Below, in pieces: positions 7,285-16,464 of a stretch of DNA of 32,805 nt (its first letter is position 1; every line of letters starts with the position of its first letter). The position numbers and the translations under genes were made by a program. The notes below the pieces were generated by a model. That model did not search any database. It was not told the DNA's origin and saw only the letters and a list, made by a program, of their open reading frames with translations. Source of the stretch: Saprospiraceae bacterium (GTDB taxonomy: Bacteria; Bacteroidota; Bacteroidia; Chitinophagales; Saprospiraceae); NCBI GenBank assembly GCA_029263015.1, contig JAJCYI010000053.1:1-32805 (forward strand), written 5' to 3'.

Positions 7285-8559
7285 TTACTGGATGGGTGCT
7301 TTGAAAGGATTCCGCTGAACCCATTTATCTTCTGGGCGGAAATATTCGAGAATAGGAGCCATCATCGAATTCATTAATTTATTGTTGGCCCGGATATAAC
7401 AAAACATGTTTTCTGGGATGGCGCCAATGGTGCTCTTGATTTCCATAGCAGTCCTCGCAAAAACGATCCTTTCCACTTGTTTTTCGATCCCAAGTTTGAG
7501 GCAGTCAAGTAGCATGTTCATATACAATTGGTGGGATTTGTTGTAGCGTTGGTCATAACCCAAAAAGTGTGCTTCCATTTCACCAAAATTGGTGATGTTG
7601 GTGCGATACCCGATCAATTCCCTATCGAGGTAATACCCGGTTACCCGAAAGTCATTTCCCAGATTCTCTTTCAATTTCACAATGTAATTTTCATGCAGGA
7701 CGACCATATTGAATCCTGCGTTGAGCATTACACCTTTATAAAGGTCATATAGCCGGTCAACATTTTTTTTCAGATCTTCTTCGGTCAGTTCTATTTTTTC
7801 CAGGAGAATTCCGCATTTGAAAGCTTTCCTTGCCCGGACCTTATACTTGGAACTAATGTCGTCCATATAGTCGTCGAAAGTCTTCCAATTAGGGCGGATG
7901 GAAAGTACCATGTTGGGGTGGAAAAGGAACTCCCGGTACTTGCGGTCGGCAAGGTCTTTTTTGAAATCATAATGACCGTTATCACTAGGTTTTTCTTCCA
8001 AATCCTTAATGAAAACGCCATCAATTTTTAAGTCGTTCTTTTTCCAAAATTGCTGCGTTTTTTCCATTGCCTCTTCTAGCAAAGAAATGGAAACGCTACG
8101 GGTTACTATGTTTTTATCAAAATAAAACCCATGCTCACCAGTAAATAAAAGATTTCCGCAAACCAGTAGATTGTATTCAAACTGCCTCGCCAAATATCCT
8201 TTTACGGAACTGGTTATTGATTTTAAAAGAGCAGGTTTTTCTTTGCTACCATCTTTATCTTGTACATTCTGATCGGTTTTGAAATTAGTGACTTGGCAAT
8301 AGGCCACACCTACCGGAGAAATATTTTTATAAAATACAAGATAACAGGGCGTAATTCCTTTTGGGGGAGCTTCTTCTATAGTTGACAGGATAGGTCGGTG
8401 GAGATAGGTATTGTGTGGGGGTTGGGCTGCTTCCCAGTCAGTGGGCAGTTCGTTTATTGATTTGAATATCCGAAACTTGTAACCGGTGTCAAATAGCTCA
8501 TACTCATTCCAGTCGTCAGGTGCAGATGTTGGTGCCAAAGCAAGTATTTTTTCAGTCAC
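7285..8559 (-). CDS. GNAT/FemAB-like acyltransferase-fold protein
   Basis: A 424-residue cytosolic protein without signal peptide or membrane segments. The second half has the layout of the FemAB / BioF2-like branch of the GNAT fold: SSKYKVRARKAF (about 233-244), a helical stretch with DLYKGVMLNAGFN, then GNDFRVTGYYLDRELIGYRT, in which a strand carrying an R/E-L-I-G-Y motif precedes a conserved HFLGYDQRYNKSHQLYMNML segment where the acyl-CoA or aminoacyl donor usually sits. The N-terminal half looks like a duplicated, less conserved GNAT-like half. Likely role: acyl or aminoacyl transfer to an unknown acceptor. The fold call is moderate; the substrate is unknown. Confidence 0.8.
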   Translation of the reverse strand: MTEKILALAPTSAPDDWNEYELFDTGYKFRIFKSINELPTDWEAAQPPHNTYLHRPILSTIEEAPPKGITPCYLVFYKNISPVGVAYCQVTNFKTDQNVQDKDGSKEKPALLKSITSSVKGYLARQFEYNLLVCGNLLFTGEHGFYFDKNIVTRSVSISLLEEAMEKTQQFWKKNDLKIDGVFIKDLEEKPSDNGHYDFKKDLADRKYREFLFHPNMVLSIRPNWKTFDDYMDDISSKYKVRARKAFKCGILLEKIELTEEDLKKNVDRLYDLYKGVMLNAGFNMVVLHENYIVKLKENLGNDFRVTGYYLDRELIGYRTNITNFGEMEAHFLGYDQRYNKSHQLYMNMLLDCLKLGIEKQVERIVFARTAMEIKSTIGAIPENMFCYIRANNKLMNSMMAPILEYFRPEDKWVQRNPFKAPIQ

Positions 8560-8742
8560 TATAAGCGGTTAAATTAATGCCCGAAGATAACAGGTTGAGT
8601 TGGGGGATAGTTTTAGCGAAAATTGTTTAACAGAAAATTAAATGATAAGGTAGTTTACGTGAAAGGATCGTTTTAGTTATCGGGTTCAAAAAATCATTTT
8701 TTATTGAGGTGAAAAAGCAAAGATAGATGGCGGTAGAAATAA

Positions 8743-8773
8743 GACCTGACAGGTTTTCAAAACCTGTCAGGTC
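8743..8773. repeat. Perfect palindrome, REP-like, between two minus-strand genes
   Basis: Two perfect 15-base arms (GACCTGACAGGTTTT at 8743-8757 and its exact reverse complement at 8759-8773) flank a single C. The element sits in the 257-base gap between the small membrane protein gene and the acyltransferase gene. Transcribed from the minus strand it would form a strong hairpin followed by a T-rich stretch, so it could end the E1 operon transcript. Its perfection and self-contained form suggest a dispersed palindromic repeat. The rest of the gap shows nothing recognisable. Confidence 0.7.
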
Positions 8774-8816
8774 ATGACCCGCAAAGGCATAGGTTAAAAT
8801 AAGTTGATGGCAGCGG

Positions 8817-9257
8817 TCATTTTCTTATATCCCTGTTCCTTATTTTAGCGGCCTTTTTGGCTTTATTTATTGTTTTTATACCAAAATAAAGCATGAAGCC
8901 CGTGGGTACCAGATTCGCTGTCGCGATATTGTTGCGTTTCTCTCTGTCATCTGAATCTGTGCTCAATCTCCAGATTGTCAAACCAGAGCCAATTATTAAA
9001 CTGACCAAAAACAAGTCCCTATTTTTTTCAACTTTCTTATATTCGATAACAGCATTAGGACTGACTTCCATTTCCTTTTTGAGGTTTTTACCTCCAAAGC
9101 CATATAAATGCTTCTTACCGTTTTTTAGATAGGAAGGGAATTTCACGTATATGGCGTCATGCTCATAAACACTGAGTTCAGTTTGGGCATTTGCCAATTG
9201 AAAGATAGGAAGGGAAAGGAACAATGTCAAAAGGAGGGAGTTAGTGGCTTTTTCCAT
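8817..9257 (-). CDS. Hypothetical exported or membrane protein
   Basis: A 146-residue protein I do not recognise. It starts with a signal peptide (about residues 1-24, cleaving after LANAQ), followed by a basic soluble region with GFGGKNLKKEMEVSP, a hydrophobic segment (about 82-97, LFLVSLIIGSGLTIW), a charged loop, a second hydrophobic segment (about 115-131) and a highly basic C terminus. The gap to the upstream E1 gene is only 12 bases, so the two are probably co-transcribed, although no functional link is evident. Confidence 0.75.
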   Translation of the reverse strand: MEKATNSLLLTLFLSLPIFQLANAQTELSVYEHDAIYVKFPSYLKNGKKHLYGFGGKNLKKEMEVSPNAVIEYKKVEKNRDLFLVSLIIGSGLTIWRLSTDSDDREKRNNIATANLVPTGFMLYFGIKTINKAKKAAKIRNRDIRK

Positions 9258-9269
9258 TGAATTGGCTTT

Positions 9270-11690
9270 TTATGAGTATTGACTATGATCTGCCTCTTTC
9301 ATCAATTCATAAATCACTTCAAATACGTCTTCAGGATGTGGTTTTGAGAAATAATCTCCATCCGTTCCATAAGGTGGTCTGTGCTCTTTGGCAGAAATAG
9401 TAACAGGCTGGGAATCAAGGTATTGGTAGCCGTTTTGTTTTTCCATAACCTCTTGCATCATAAAAGCTGTTCCACCACCTGGGACATCTTCGTCCATGAA
9501 AACGATGCGGTTGGTTTTCTTTAATGACTCAACAATCCGGTGTTCCAAATCAAATGGAAGCAGGGTTTGAACGTCGATTAATTCAACTGATATTCCGTGT
9601 TCTGCCAACATTTCAACACCAGACTCTGCAACCCTTACGCATGATCCATAAGTTATCAAGGTTACATCTGTGCCTTCCTTAAGTACTTCTGGGACGCCAA
9701 GTGGAATGGTATATTCACCAATATTGTCAGGCATTTTTTCTTTTAATCGGTAGCCGTTGAGGCATTCGATTACTAAGGCTGGATCGTCAGAATGAAATAA
9801 GGTATTGTACATGCCAGCGGCCTGCACAAAATTTCTTGGAACCAAAATATACATACCTCTTAAAGACCCCAGCAGCATACCCATTGGAGAACCAGAATGC
9901 CAAATTCCTTCCAGCCGGTGGCCTCGCGTCCGTATGATAGCAGGAGCTTGTTGAATGCCGTTGCTGCGGTATCGAACGGTGGCGAGGTCGTCGGTTAGGG
10001 GTGAAAGTCCATATACAAGGTAATCCAGATATTGAATCTCCGCGATCGGTCGTAATCCCCGCATCGCCATGCCGACAGCTTGTCCCATGATAGTCCATTC
10101 CCTGATCCCTGTATCAAACACGCGCCCATCCCCATGTTTGTCCTGCATCCCCATCATGCCCTGGTTCACGCCTCCGATTTTCCCTACATCTTCTCCAAAT
10201 GCTAATAACTGGGGGTGGTTTTCAAAGGCTTTGTCAAAAAAGGAATTGATAATTTCATAGCCTTTTTGGGTGACCGATTTTTCAGAATAAACTGGATCGA
10301 TGGCGGGTACATTCAGCGCGGCATATTTACTGGAACTATATAAGTGTGTTTCATATCTTTTGTGTGCTATGTTTCGGGCGAGGTCAAGAAATGCATTTAA
10401 TTCTTTTTTGGCTGGAAAATCCTCTCTTATAGTGGCAAAATGAAGCTGGCGGGCATTTTTGACTAAGTCAGAATATAAGGGACTATGGAGGTTGTTGAAG
10501 TTTTTGAAAAGAGATTCAACCTTTTCTTTATTTATTGTGGCCTGTAAGACGCTTTGATAGATGTCAGCCAATTGTTGCTTTTTTTGCAGGATAGGATTAT
10601 TGTAAGCGTCCCATGATCTGCTTTTACATGCTTTTACATATTCCAGCGCTTCTTTTCTTATAGCTTTGATTTCTTCCTTCGTGGATATACCGATTTCCAC
10701 CATCCATTCTCCCATTATTTTAATGCAATCATTTTCCTTTTCCCAGTCCAGTCTTTCTTTGGATTTATAACGTTCATGCGACCCTGATGTGGAATGTCCT
10801 TGTACTTGGGTACATTCCTTTACATGAATGAGCGCAGGAATATGAGTCTTTCTGGTTTTTTCAGCAACCTTTGCATAAAGGTCGCAAAGGGCAGGGTAGT
10901 CCCAGGCTTTCTCGATATATAAATCCAGTCCATCTCCGTTTCCCTCACATTTAAATCCGGCCAGCACAGCAGAAATATCTCCTTTTGTGGTCTGAAATTT
11001 AGTTGGCACTGAAATGCCGTATCCATCGTCCCACACCGAAACCAACAAAGGAATCTGTTGTACCCCAGCGGCATTTATGGCTTCCCAGAATGCCCCTTCG
11101 GAGGTACTTGCGTCCCCAATGTTGCAAAAACATACTTCATTGCCATGATCGCTAAAAGCGGTTTTTTCAGAAAGGGAAGGAAATTCACGGTATTTTTTGG
11201 AAGCAAGCGCTAAACCAACTGAACGAGCCATCTGACCAGCAGTGGAAGAAATACAAATCGAGCTATTATAGGAATTCTTATGGTGGAGCCATTCTCCATT
11301 TTCATCAATGCTGGAAGTGCCGTAATGGCCGTTCATCTGACGCCCACCGGTCATGGAATCGTTCTCAGCATCTGCATATAGTTGAGCAAAATATTCTTCT
11401 ACGGAAAGTAAACCTAATGCCATTAAGATAGTCTGGTCGCGGTAATATCCTGCTCGCCAATCGCCTTTCTTGAATGCCCGTGCTTGAGCTACTTGAGGCA
11501 CTTCTTTACCATCTCCAAAAATGCCGAACTTAGCTTTTCCCGTCAAAACTTCTTTTCTTCCCAAAAGGCTGGCTTCTCGGCTGACACAGCAAATCCAAAA
11601 ATCGTCGAGGACTTCTTTTCTGTAAGTTTTATCTAGGTTTGTGGCATTAGAATCAAGAAAATCCGCATTAGGTGTTTCAATCATATGCAT
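9270..11690 (-). CDS. Fused alpha/beta 2-oxoacid dehydrogenase E1 (branched-chain type)
   Basis: An 806-residue single chain joining both E1 subunits of a thiamine-diphosphate 2-oxoacid dehydrogenase. The alpha half has GRKEVLTGKAKFGIFGDGKE, GGRQMNGHYG, the ThDP motif GDASTSEGAF...DDGYGIS (192-226) and the phosphoserine-loop-like GHSTSGSHERYKS. The beta half (from about residue 480) has AFGEDVGKIGGV, RVFDTGIREWTIMGQAVGMA, TRGHRLEGIWHSGSPMG and the C-terminal transketolase domain LIDVQTLLPFD. It decarboxylates 2-oxo acids and passes the acyl group to an E2; branched-chain substrates are most likely. E2 and E3 are not in the window. ATG 11690 is chosen over a longer frame start because the upstream 30 residues are non-conserved and low complexity; ATG 11684 is equally possible. 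Confidence 0.93.
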   Translation of the reverse strand: MHMIETPNADFLDSNATNLDKTYRKEVLDDFWICCVSREASLLGRKEVLTGKAKFGIFGDGKEVPQVAQARAFKKGDWRAGYYRDQTILMALGLLSVEEYFAQLYADAENDSMTGGRQMNGHYGTSSIDENGEWLHHKNSYNSSICISSTAGQMARSVGLALASKKYREFPSLSEKTAFSDHGNEVCFCNIGDASTSEGAFWEAINAAGVQQIPLLVSVWDDGYGISVPTKFQTTKGDISAVLAGFKCEGNGDGLDLYIEKAWDYPALCDLYAKVAEKTRKTHIPALIHVKECTQVQGHSTSGSHERYKSKERLDWEKENDCIKIMGEWMVEIGISTKEEIKAIRKEALEYVKACKSRSWDAYNNPILQKKQQLADIYQSVLQATINKEKVESLFKNFNNLHSPLYSDLVKNARQLHFATIREDFPAKKELNAFLDLARNIAHKRYETHLYSSSKYAALNVPAIDPVYSEKSVTQKGYEIINSFFDKAFENHPQLLAFGEDVGKIGGVNQGMMGMQDKHGDGRVFDTGIREWTIMGQAVGMAMRGLRPIAEIQYLDYLVYGLSPLTDDLATVRYRSNGIQQAPAIIRTRGHRLEGIWHSGSPMGMLLGSLRGMYILVPRNFVQAAGMYNTLFHSDDPALVIECLNGYRLKEKMPDNIGEYTIPLGVPEVLKEGTDVTLITYGSCVRVAESGVEMLAEHGISVELIDVQTLLPFDLEHRIVESLKKTNRIVFMDEDVPGGGTAFMMQEVMEKQNGYQYLDSQPVTISAKEHRPPYGTDGDYFSKPHPEDVFEVIYELMKEADHSQYS

Positions 11691-11920
11691 TATTTCAGTA
11701 TGAAAATAGATTAGGTAAGATAATAGTAGATTGTAAAATATGGATGAAAAATTAACATGTTTTACAAAACAAAATTTCAAAAAACTGGTATTTCGATTGC
11801 GAAAATATATAAAAATTCTGGAAAACAGAAAACGAAGCGCTCAGAAAATGTCTTCCATTGCGAAAATAACAATATAATTACGGTTAACAACTCGTTAACT
11901 GGCAAATTAATAACCCACTC

Positions 11921-11951
11921 TTTCATTAAAAGGTAATTGCCAATACATTTG
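11921..11951 (+). promoter_or_regulatory. Putative promoter of the DUF1573 gene
   Basis: TTTC (11921-11924) and TACATTTG (11944-11951) are 19 bases apart, a good match to the TTTG / TAnnTTTG promoter of Bacteroidota. Transcription would begin near 11958 and give a leader of about 35 bases before ATG 11993. The rest of the 302-base gap to the E1 start is AT-rich and holds nothing else I can support. Confidence 0.55.
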
Positions 11952-11992
11952 CACATAATAAATTTAGAAATCAAAATCAAATAATTATCCTG

Positions 11993-12451
11993 ATGAAAAA
12001 ATTATTCTCTATCCTTACCATTTTTACCCTCTTCACTACTATGGCTGTTGCACAAGATGCCCCAGCTGCAACTGATGCACCTGCCGAAGGAGGCCCTGAC
12101 ATGACCTTTGAAATTACTGAGGTTGATTATGGAACCATCGTTCAGGGTTCTGACCCACTGCGCGTTTTCATATTTAGCAATGTTGGTGATGAGCCTTTAA
12201 TTATCAGTAAAGCCAAAGGAAGCTGCGGCTGTACGGTTCCTATGTACCCACAAGACCCTATCCTTCCTGGTGAGACTGCTGAAATTGAAGTGCGTTACGA
12301 TACAAACCGTATTGGGCCATTCCAGAAGACAGTTACACTGACTACCAACGAGGCCAGTCCAACTCACGTATTGAAAATTAAAGGCAAGGTTAACCCTAAG
12401 CCTACTGAAGATAGTGTGCCAGCAAGCCAAGGTGGTTTTGGCAATAATTAA
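11993..12451 (+). CDS. DUF1573 domain exported protein
   Basis: A 152-residue exported protein: signal peptide (about 1-20, ending AVAQ), an Ala/Pro-rich linker, then one DUF1573 domain, an Ig-like ASH-type beta-sandwich. Its hallmarks are FEITEVDYGTI, FSNVGDEPLII, the Cys-containing GSCGCTVP motif and the GETAEIEVRYDTN strand followed by KTVTLTTNE. The family is abundant and periplasmic or surface-located in Bacteroidota, but its molecular role is not defined. It has its own promoter and a strong terminator, so it is a single-gene transcript, probably well expressed. Confidence 0.93.
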   Translation: MKKLFSILTIFTLFTTMAVAQDAPAATDAPAEGGPDMTFEITEVDYGTIVQGSDPLRVFIFSNVGDEPLIISKAKGSCGCTVPMYPQDPILPGETAEIEVRYDTNRIGPFQKTVTLTTNEASPTHVLKIKGKVNPKPTEDSVPASQGGFGNN

Positions 12452-12473
12452 CATTTCCTAATATTGATTGTGG

Positions 12474-12506
12474 AGCCCTGGGGACTTATTGTTTCCCAGG
12501 GCTTTT
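12474..12506 (+). terminator. Rho-independent terminator after the DUF1573 gene
   Basis: A perfect nine-base stem, AGCCCTGGG (12474-12482) with CCCAGGGCT (12495-12503), closes a 12-base loop and is followed by a short T run. It starts 22 bases after the DUF1573 stop, a standard intrinsic terminator position. Confidence 0.85.
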
Positions 12507-12580
12507 CTAATTTTGATAAATCGGTAAAGCGATTAGAGCTTATTCATAATCCTTTCTAAATTTCCTATTCTCCTATCCAT

Positions 12581-13528
12581 ATGTTTTTTAAAAATGCTCA
12601 CCTCGGAAATAACAAATGGTATTTGTATTTGGTAACGATCCTATTGGTGGTTGCTGGTTCCATAATTGGCCAATTACCACTGCTTGCCGTACTATTGGCT
12701 AAAGCAGCGCAAAGTGGACTCGACCAGGCCGAATTGGCCGAATTGGCAAATTCAATGGACTTTGGCAGTATTGAAATGAACCAGAACCTAACGGTTTTTT
12801 TGATGTTGCTGGCATTTGTTGTTGCACTGGTTTTCCTTTGGATCGGGGTACGATTCATCCATAAAAAACCATTCGAGGCACTAATAAATCCAGCCCTCAA
12901 AATAAATTGGAAGAAGATCTTTTTCAGTTTTGGATTGTGGATGGCATTTACAGCAATACTTGAATTGATTTTTTACTTGCTCCAACCTGAAATCTATTCC
13001 TTCCAATTTGAAGCATCAAATTTTCTCATATTGTTGTTTATCGCCTTGTTGATTTTTCCTTTACAAACTTCCTTTGAAGAACTGTTCTTCAGAGGGTATC
13101 TTATGCAAGGATTAAGTTTGATTAGCAAATACAGATGGATTCCGCTGCTAATAACCTCCATTGGATTTGGGGCCATGCATTTCATGAACCCAGAGGTAGA
13201 AGCTTTCGGGTTTGGCGTCAGCATGACTTATTATATAGGGGTTGGGTTATTTTTAGGCATCCTAACTTTAATGGACAATAGCTTGGAACTGGCACTGGGC
13301 GTCCACGCAGCAACCAATATTTATGGTGCACTGTTCGTTACTTTTGACGATTCCGCAGTACAGACGGCTGCATTGTTCCACACATCCGAAGTCAATATGA
13401 ATTGGATGTTGATAGGTTTTGTGGTTGCAGCGATTATCTTTATTGTTATCGTTTCAAAAAAATATGACTGGCAAAGTTGGTCGAATTGTTACAGGACGAT
13501 TGAAAAACAAAGAATCGAGGATCAATAG
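12581..13528 (+). CDS. CPBP family intramembrane metalloprotease-like protein
   Basis: A 315-residue polytopic membrane protein with the Abi/CAAX-protease (CPBP) signature: EELFFRG (Glu166, Glu167, Arg171), FGAMH (His200) and HAATN (His242, Asn246), the three motifs that form the glutamate-type intramembrane active site. About eight hydrophobic segments are visible (roughly 15-40, 70-92, 112-134, 147-162, 187-205, 214-231, 238-255, 274-292). Family members process prenylated proteins or bacteriocin-related peptides in some organisms; the substrate here is unknown. It stands alone between the DUF1573 terminator and the von Willebrand A gene. Confidence 0.92.
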   Translation: MFFKNAHLGNNKWYLYLVTILLVVAGSIIGQLPLLAVLLAKAAQSGLDQAELAELANSMDFGSIEMNQNLTVFLMLLAFVVALVFLWIGVRFIHKKPFEALINPALKINWKKIFFSFGLWMAFTAILELIFYLLQPEIYSFQFEASNFLILLFIALLIFPLQTSFEELFFRGYLMQGLSLISKYRWIPLLITSIGFGAMHFMNPEVEAFGFGVSMTYYIGVGLFLGILTLMDNSLELALGVHAATNIYGALFVTFDDSAVQTAALFHTSEVNMNWMLIGFVVAAIIFIVIVSKKYDWQSWSNCYRTIEKQRIEDQ

Positions 13529-13619
13529 TTTTTTTAGTTAAACCTTCCTAAACTGCAAACCTGTTTTGAAACGTTACGTATTAATCATTTCAATAATCCA
13601 GCAATAAATTTAGTTTACC

Positions 13620-14678
13620 ATGAAGCACAAAATCTTTTTGTTAAGTCTATTATCCGTTTTATTTTTTGCACTTGGTTGCAATGACGATGACCTGCCTTTT
13701 AGTGATTGTTTTCGGGAGCCTGATGGGAACAAGAACTTAAATTTTAATATCTTAAATGGCCCCACTGTTACCTTGCCATCCAAAGTATCCATATTTTTCA
13801 AGGTTACCGATAATAGCGGAAATCCTGTCGGATTTCTGACGGAAGACAATTTTGTTATTTTTGAACAAGGATTAAATGATGAGTGCCACCGTGAAATTTC
13901 CTTGGAATCTAAAAGGAAAATTTCACCAGACGAACAATTTTTCAGCCACACGACCATGTTAGTCCTGGATCTCAGTGGCAGTGTTTTGGAAAACAACCTT
14001 GAACCACTCCGCATGGCTGCAATTGAATTTATAGATGCCATCATGCCCGATATGCCAGACAACAGTACTGCAATGGGGATATGGTGGTTTGATGGGGAAG
14101 ATATTTTGCATTCTTTGGTTCCAGTTACTTACAGCAAAAGCACTTTAAAACTTGGTATCCTTGCCATTGACCAATCTATCAGTGTTGACAATTCTACTGA
14201 TTTGTATGGGGCGGTTATCAAGGCGGCAGAGGAAGCCCAGAACATCCTTGACCAACAGGTTGACAGTATCATCTCAGCGGTTTCGGTGGTGATCTTTACA
14301 GATGGGAAGGACAAGGCTAACCGTTACTTAACAGGAGATGCGATCAACGCTGTTAATTCTTCTTCAAATGATATTACTTTTTTCACCATAGGAATAGGCG
14401 TAGAAATCGATGGACAAATATTGTCTCAATTAGGCCGTAATGGGTTTGCTTCGTCAGCTGATATCGGCGAACTCGCATTGATTTTTAACAATGTGGCATC
14501 ACTGGTGAGCGCAGAAGCCAACAGCTATTATTTGTTCGAGTATTGTAGCCCTATTAGGAACGGCACCAGTAATGGATTGATTATCGAGGCAAATTTTTCT
14601 GAACCTGGAAACAGTATGTTTGGCAACTTCCAGACTACATTTGACGCAACTGGTTTTACAGGTGGATGTGACCTTTAA
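13620..14678 (+). CDS. von Willebrand factor A domain lipoprotein
   Basis: A 352-residue predicted lipoprotein: a signal with lipobox LFFALGC (Cys20) followed by an Asp-rich stretch, an N-terminal beta-sandwich-like region (about 40-105), then a von Willebrand A domain (about 110-310). The metal-binding MIDAS set is complete: DLSGS (Asp117, Ser119, Ser121), Thr193 in NSTDLYGA and Asp228 in FTDGKD. The C-terminal tail contains two cysteines (EYCSP and GGCDL). Such proteins bind other proteins in a cation-dependent way at the cell envelope; no partner is encoded next to it. Confidence 0.9.
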   Translation: MKHKIFLLSLLSVLFFALGCNDDDLPFSDCFREPDGNKNLNFNILNGPTVTLPSKVSIFFKVTDNSGNPVGFLTEDNFVIFEQGLNDECHREISLESKRKISPDEQFFSHTTMLVLDLSGSVLENNLEPLRMAAIEFIDAIMPDMPDNSTAMGIWWFDGEDILHSLVPVTYSKSTLKLGILAIDQSISVDNSTDLYGAVIKAAEEAQNILDQQVDSIISAVSVVIFTDGKDKANRYLTGDAINAVNSSSNDITFFTIGIGVEIDGQILSQLGRNGFASSADIGELALIFNNVASLVSAEANSYYLFEYCSPIRNGTSNGLIIEANFSEPGNSMFGNFQTTFDATGFTGGCDL

Positions 14679-14759
14679 GTGATGAGTGACGGTTCGGATA
14701 CATTTGATCCCTGATGCAAATTAGGGTTTTGATTTTCAAATCATTGATAATCAAAAATT

Positions 14760-14794
14760 TAGCGTTGACAACTTTTTAAAAATTGTCAACGCTA
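14760..14794. terminator. Bidirectional terminator hairpin between vWA and tolC-like genes
   Basis: Perfect 12-base arms (TAGCGTTGACAA and TTGTCAACGCTA) enclose a CTTTTTAAAAA centre. It lies in the 216-base gap between convergent genes and carries A and T runs in the loop, so it could serve either strand. The rest of the gap is AT-rich and featureless. Confidence 0.6.
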
Positions 14795-14894
14795 TCCCAT
14801 AAGCCAAATATATCAAACTCTGATTTGCATAGATTACGAATATATTTAATAACCATTAGGCTAAATCACTCAAAAACTCATCGCTCAAAAATCA

Positions 14895-16391
14895 TCATTT
14901 ACAATTTATCCTTTCAAATTCATCAATTCGCCTAACCAGTGAAACTTCCCGCTCAAAATCATATAGGGTAATTCTCCTTATATCGAAATATGCCAGCCAA
15001 AAATCCCGCAGGGCATTCATGTAACTACGCCTGGCACTTTCTTTTTCAGAAATAGCGATGTTTAGGTCCGTCACGCCAATCTTACCAATAAAATAACGGT
15101 TGCGGGTCATTTGTTCTCTTTTTTGGGAAACTTCATATGCCCTCACAGCCAGTGCAACTTGACTCCTGATAAGGTCAAATTGTTTTACCTTCAAAATGAT
15201 TTCTTGCTCAAAATTCACCTTTTCTTGCTCCACATTTATTCGCTCCAATTCCCTATTGGAACATGCAGTTTCAAGCCTGGCCCGTGCTTTCCCCCAATCA
15301 GCAATTGGCACCTGAATACCTAACCGTAGGGTTTCGTTGTCCAATGGGTCTTGGAATGCATTACCAAATTTGTCAGATGTCTGAGAGAGACTGAATACTC
15401 CAAAAAGATCCATTTGAAGGCCACTATTTGCTTTGGCTTCAGCTACATTTTGATCGGCTTCGGCAAGCCTTCGTTGAAAAGCAACCATGTAACTGCGGTT
15501 TTCTTTGGCAAAATCGAGGGCGCGTTCCATGTCCAATTTAAAACTTGGGATTTCTTCAGGAGCCCCCAATTTAAAGAACGTTGTTTTTCGGATCCCCAAA
15601 AAATTACGCAACCGCTCCGTTCCAGATTGAAGGTCGAGCAAAGATTGTTGTACTGCTGCATCTGCATTCATTGCGCTTAGTTCTATTTGTAGCAGCTCAG
15701 TTTCAGCAATACGACCGACTTCAAACCTTCCTTTTGATATATTGAACAAAGTATCGGCATTGGCTTTATCACGCTTGGCAGCGTCTAAGTTTAGTTGGGA
15801 AGTAAATACTTCAAAAAATAATTGTGAGGTGTTAAAGGCCACATCCTCCATTTCTTCAGCGAAACCTCTTTCTGCCTCTTGGTAGCGTAGCGGTTCTATT
15901 TTTTTTGTCCATTTCATTTGGTTCACACCAAATATAGGCTGGTTGAATCCTATTGAAATAGGCGTGGAAAAATAGGAGACCAGATCAGGGGCATCAGACT
16001 GAAACAAATCAAGGCGCTGAAAACCTGAGGAGGCAAATACGGTTCCACCAGTCCACTCAATTTGTTGTTCCAATGAAAGACTAAGGCTGTTACGCATCTG
16101 TGCCCGCTGAATGAAAATGTCAGTTCCGTTAGGCTGGGTGACCGCCTGAATGGATCTGTTGAGGTCGGGCAATTCTCCCACCAAGTTTATTCCAGGTTTG
16201 AAATCAGCTAAAGCAGATTGGTAAAACCAATACCTATTGGTCATCCTTGTTTCGGCCAAAAGGGCGTCTGGTGCATCACTTTGCGCCAATGCAACAACTT
16301 CAGGCAAACTCAGGAACAGGGTATCTGCTTGCGCGTTTGAATTATTTTGAAAAATAAATGAAATGGATAAGATGAGGAGATGTTTTTTCAT
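14895..16391 (-). CDS. TolC family outer membrane efflux protein
   Basis: A 498-residue protein with a signal peptide (about 1-20) and the TolC/OEP layout: two repeated long helical regions with Ala/Glu/Gln-rich heptads (for example LNLDAAKRDKANADTLFNISKGRFEVGRIAETELLQIE at 210-247) and a later VSQKREQMTRNRYFIGKIGV repeat, each followed by the NxGxxxxxxLL-type turn. It would form the trimeric outer membrane channel for the adaptor and permease encoded just upstream in the same direction; the gap to the permease is 73 bases. Confidence 0.92.
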   Translation of the reverse strand: MKKHLLILSISFIFQNNSNAQADTLFLSLPEVVALAQSDAPDALLAETRMTNRYWFYQSALADFKPGINLVGELPDLNRSIQAVTQPNGTDIFIQRAQMRNSLSLSLEQQIEWTGGTVFASSGFQRLDLFQSDAPDLVSYFSTPISIGFNQPIFGVNQMKWTKKIEPLRYQEAERGFAEEMEDVAFNTSQLFFEVFTSQLNLDAAKRDKANADTLFNISKGRFEVGRIAETELLQIELSAMNADAAVQQSLLDLQSGTERLRNFLGIRKTTFFKLGAPEEIPSFKLDMERALDFAKENRSYMVAFQRRLAEADQNVAEAKANSGLQMDLFGVFSLSQTSDKFGNAFQDPLDNETLRLGIQVPIADWGKARARLETACSNRELERINVEQEKVNFEQEIILKVKQFDLIRSQVALAVRAYEVSQKREQMTRNRYFIGKIGVTDLNIAISEKESARRSYMNALRDFWLAYFDIRRITLYDFEREVSLVRRIDEFERINCK

Positions 16392-16464
16392 TCCTGATAG
16401 ATTACAAGGTTTTAGGTACGGGTAAAAGAAAAGTACGATATCGGAAATTAATCCCTGGTCGTTC

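Noticed and set aside
11777-11980. 67-codon minus-strand ORF between E1 and DUF1573
   Set aside because: It covers the DUF1573 promoter, has low-complexity hydrophobic sequence and no family pattern.
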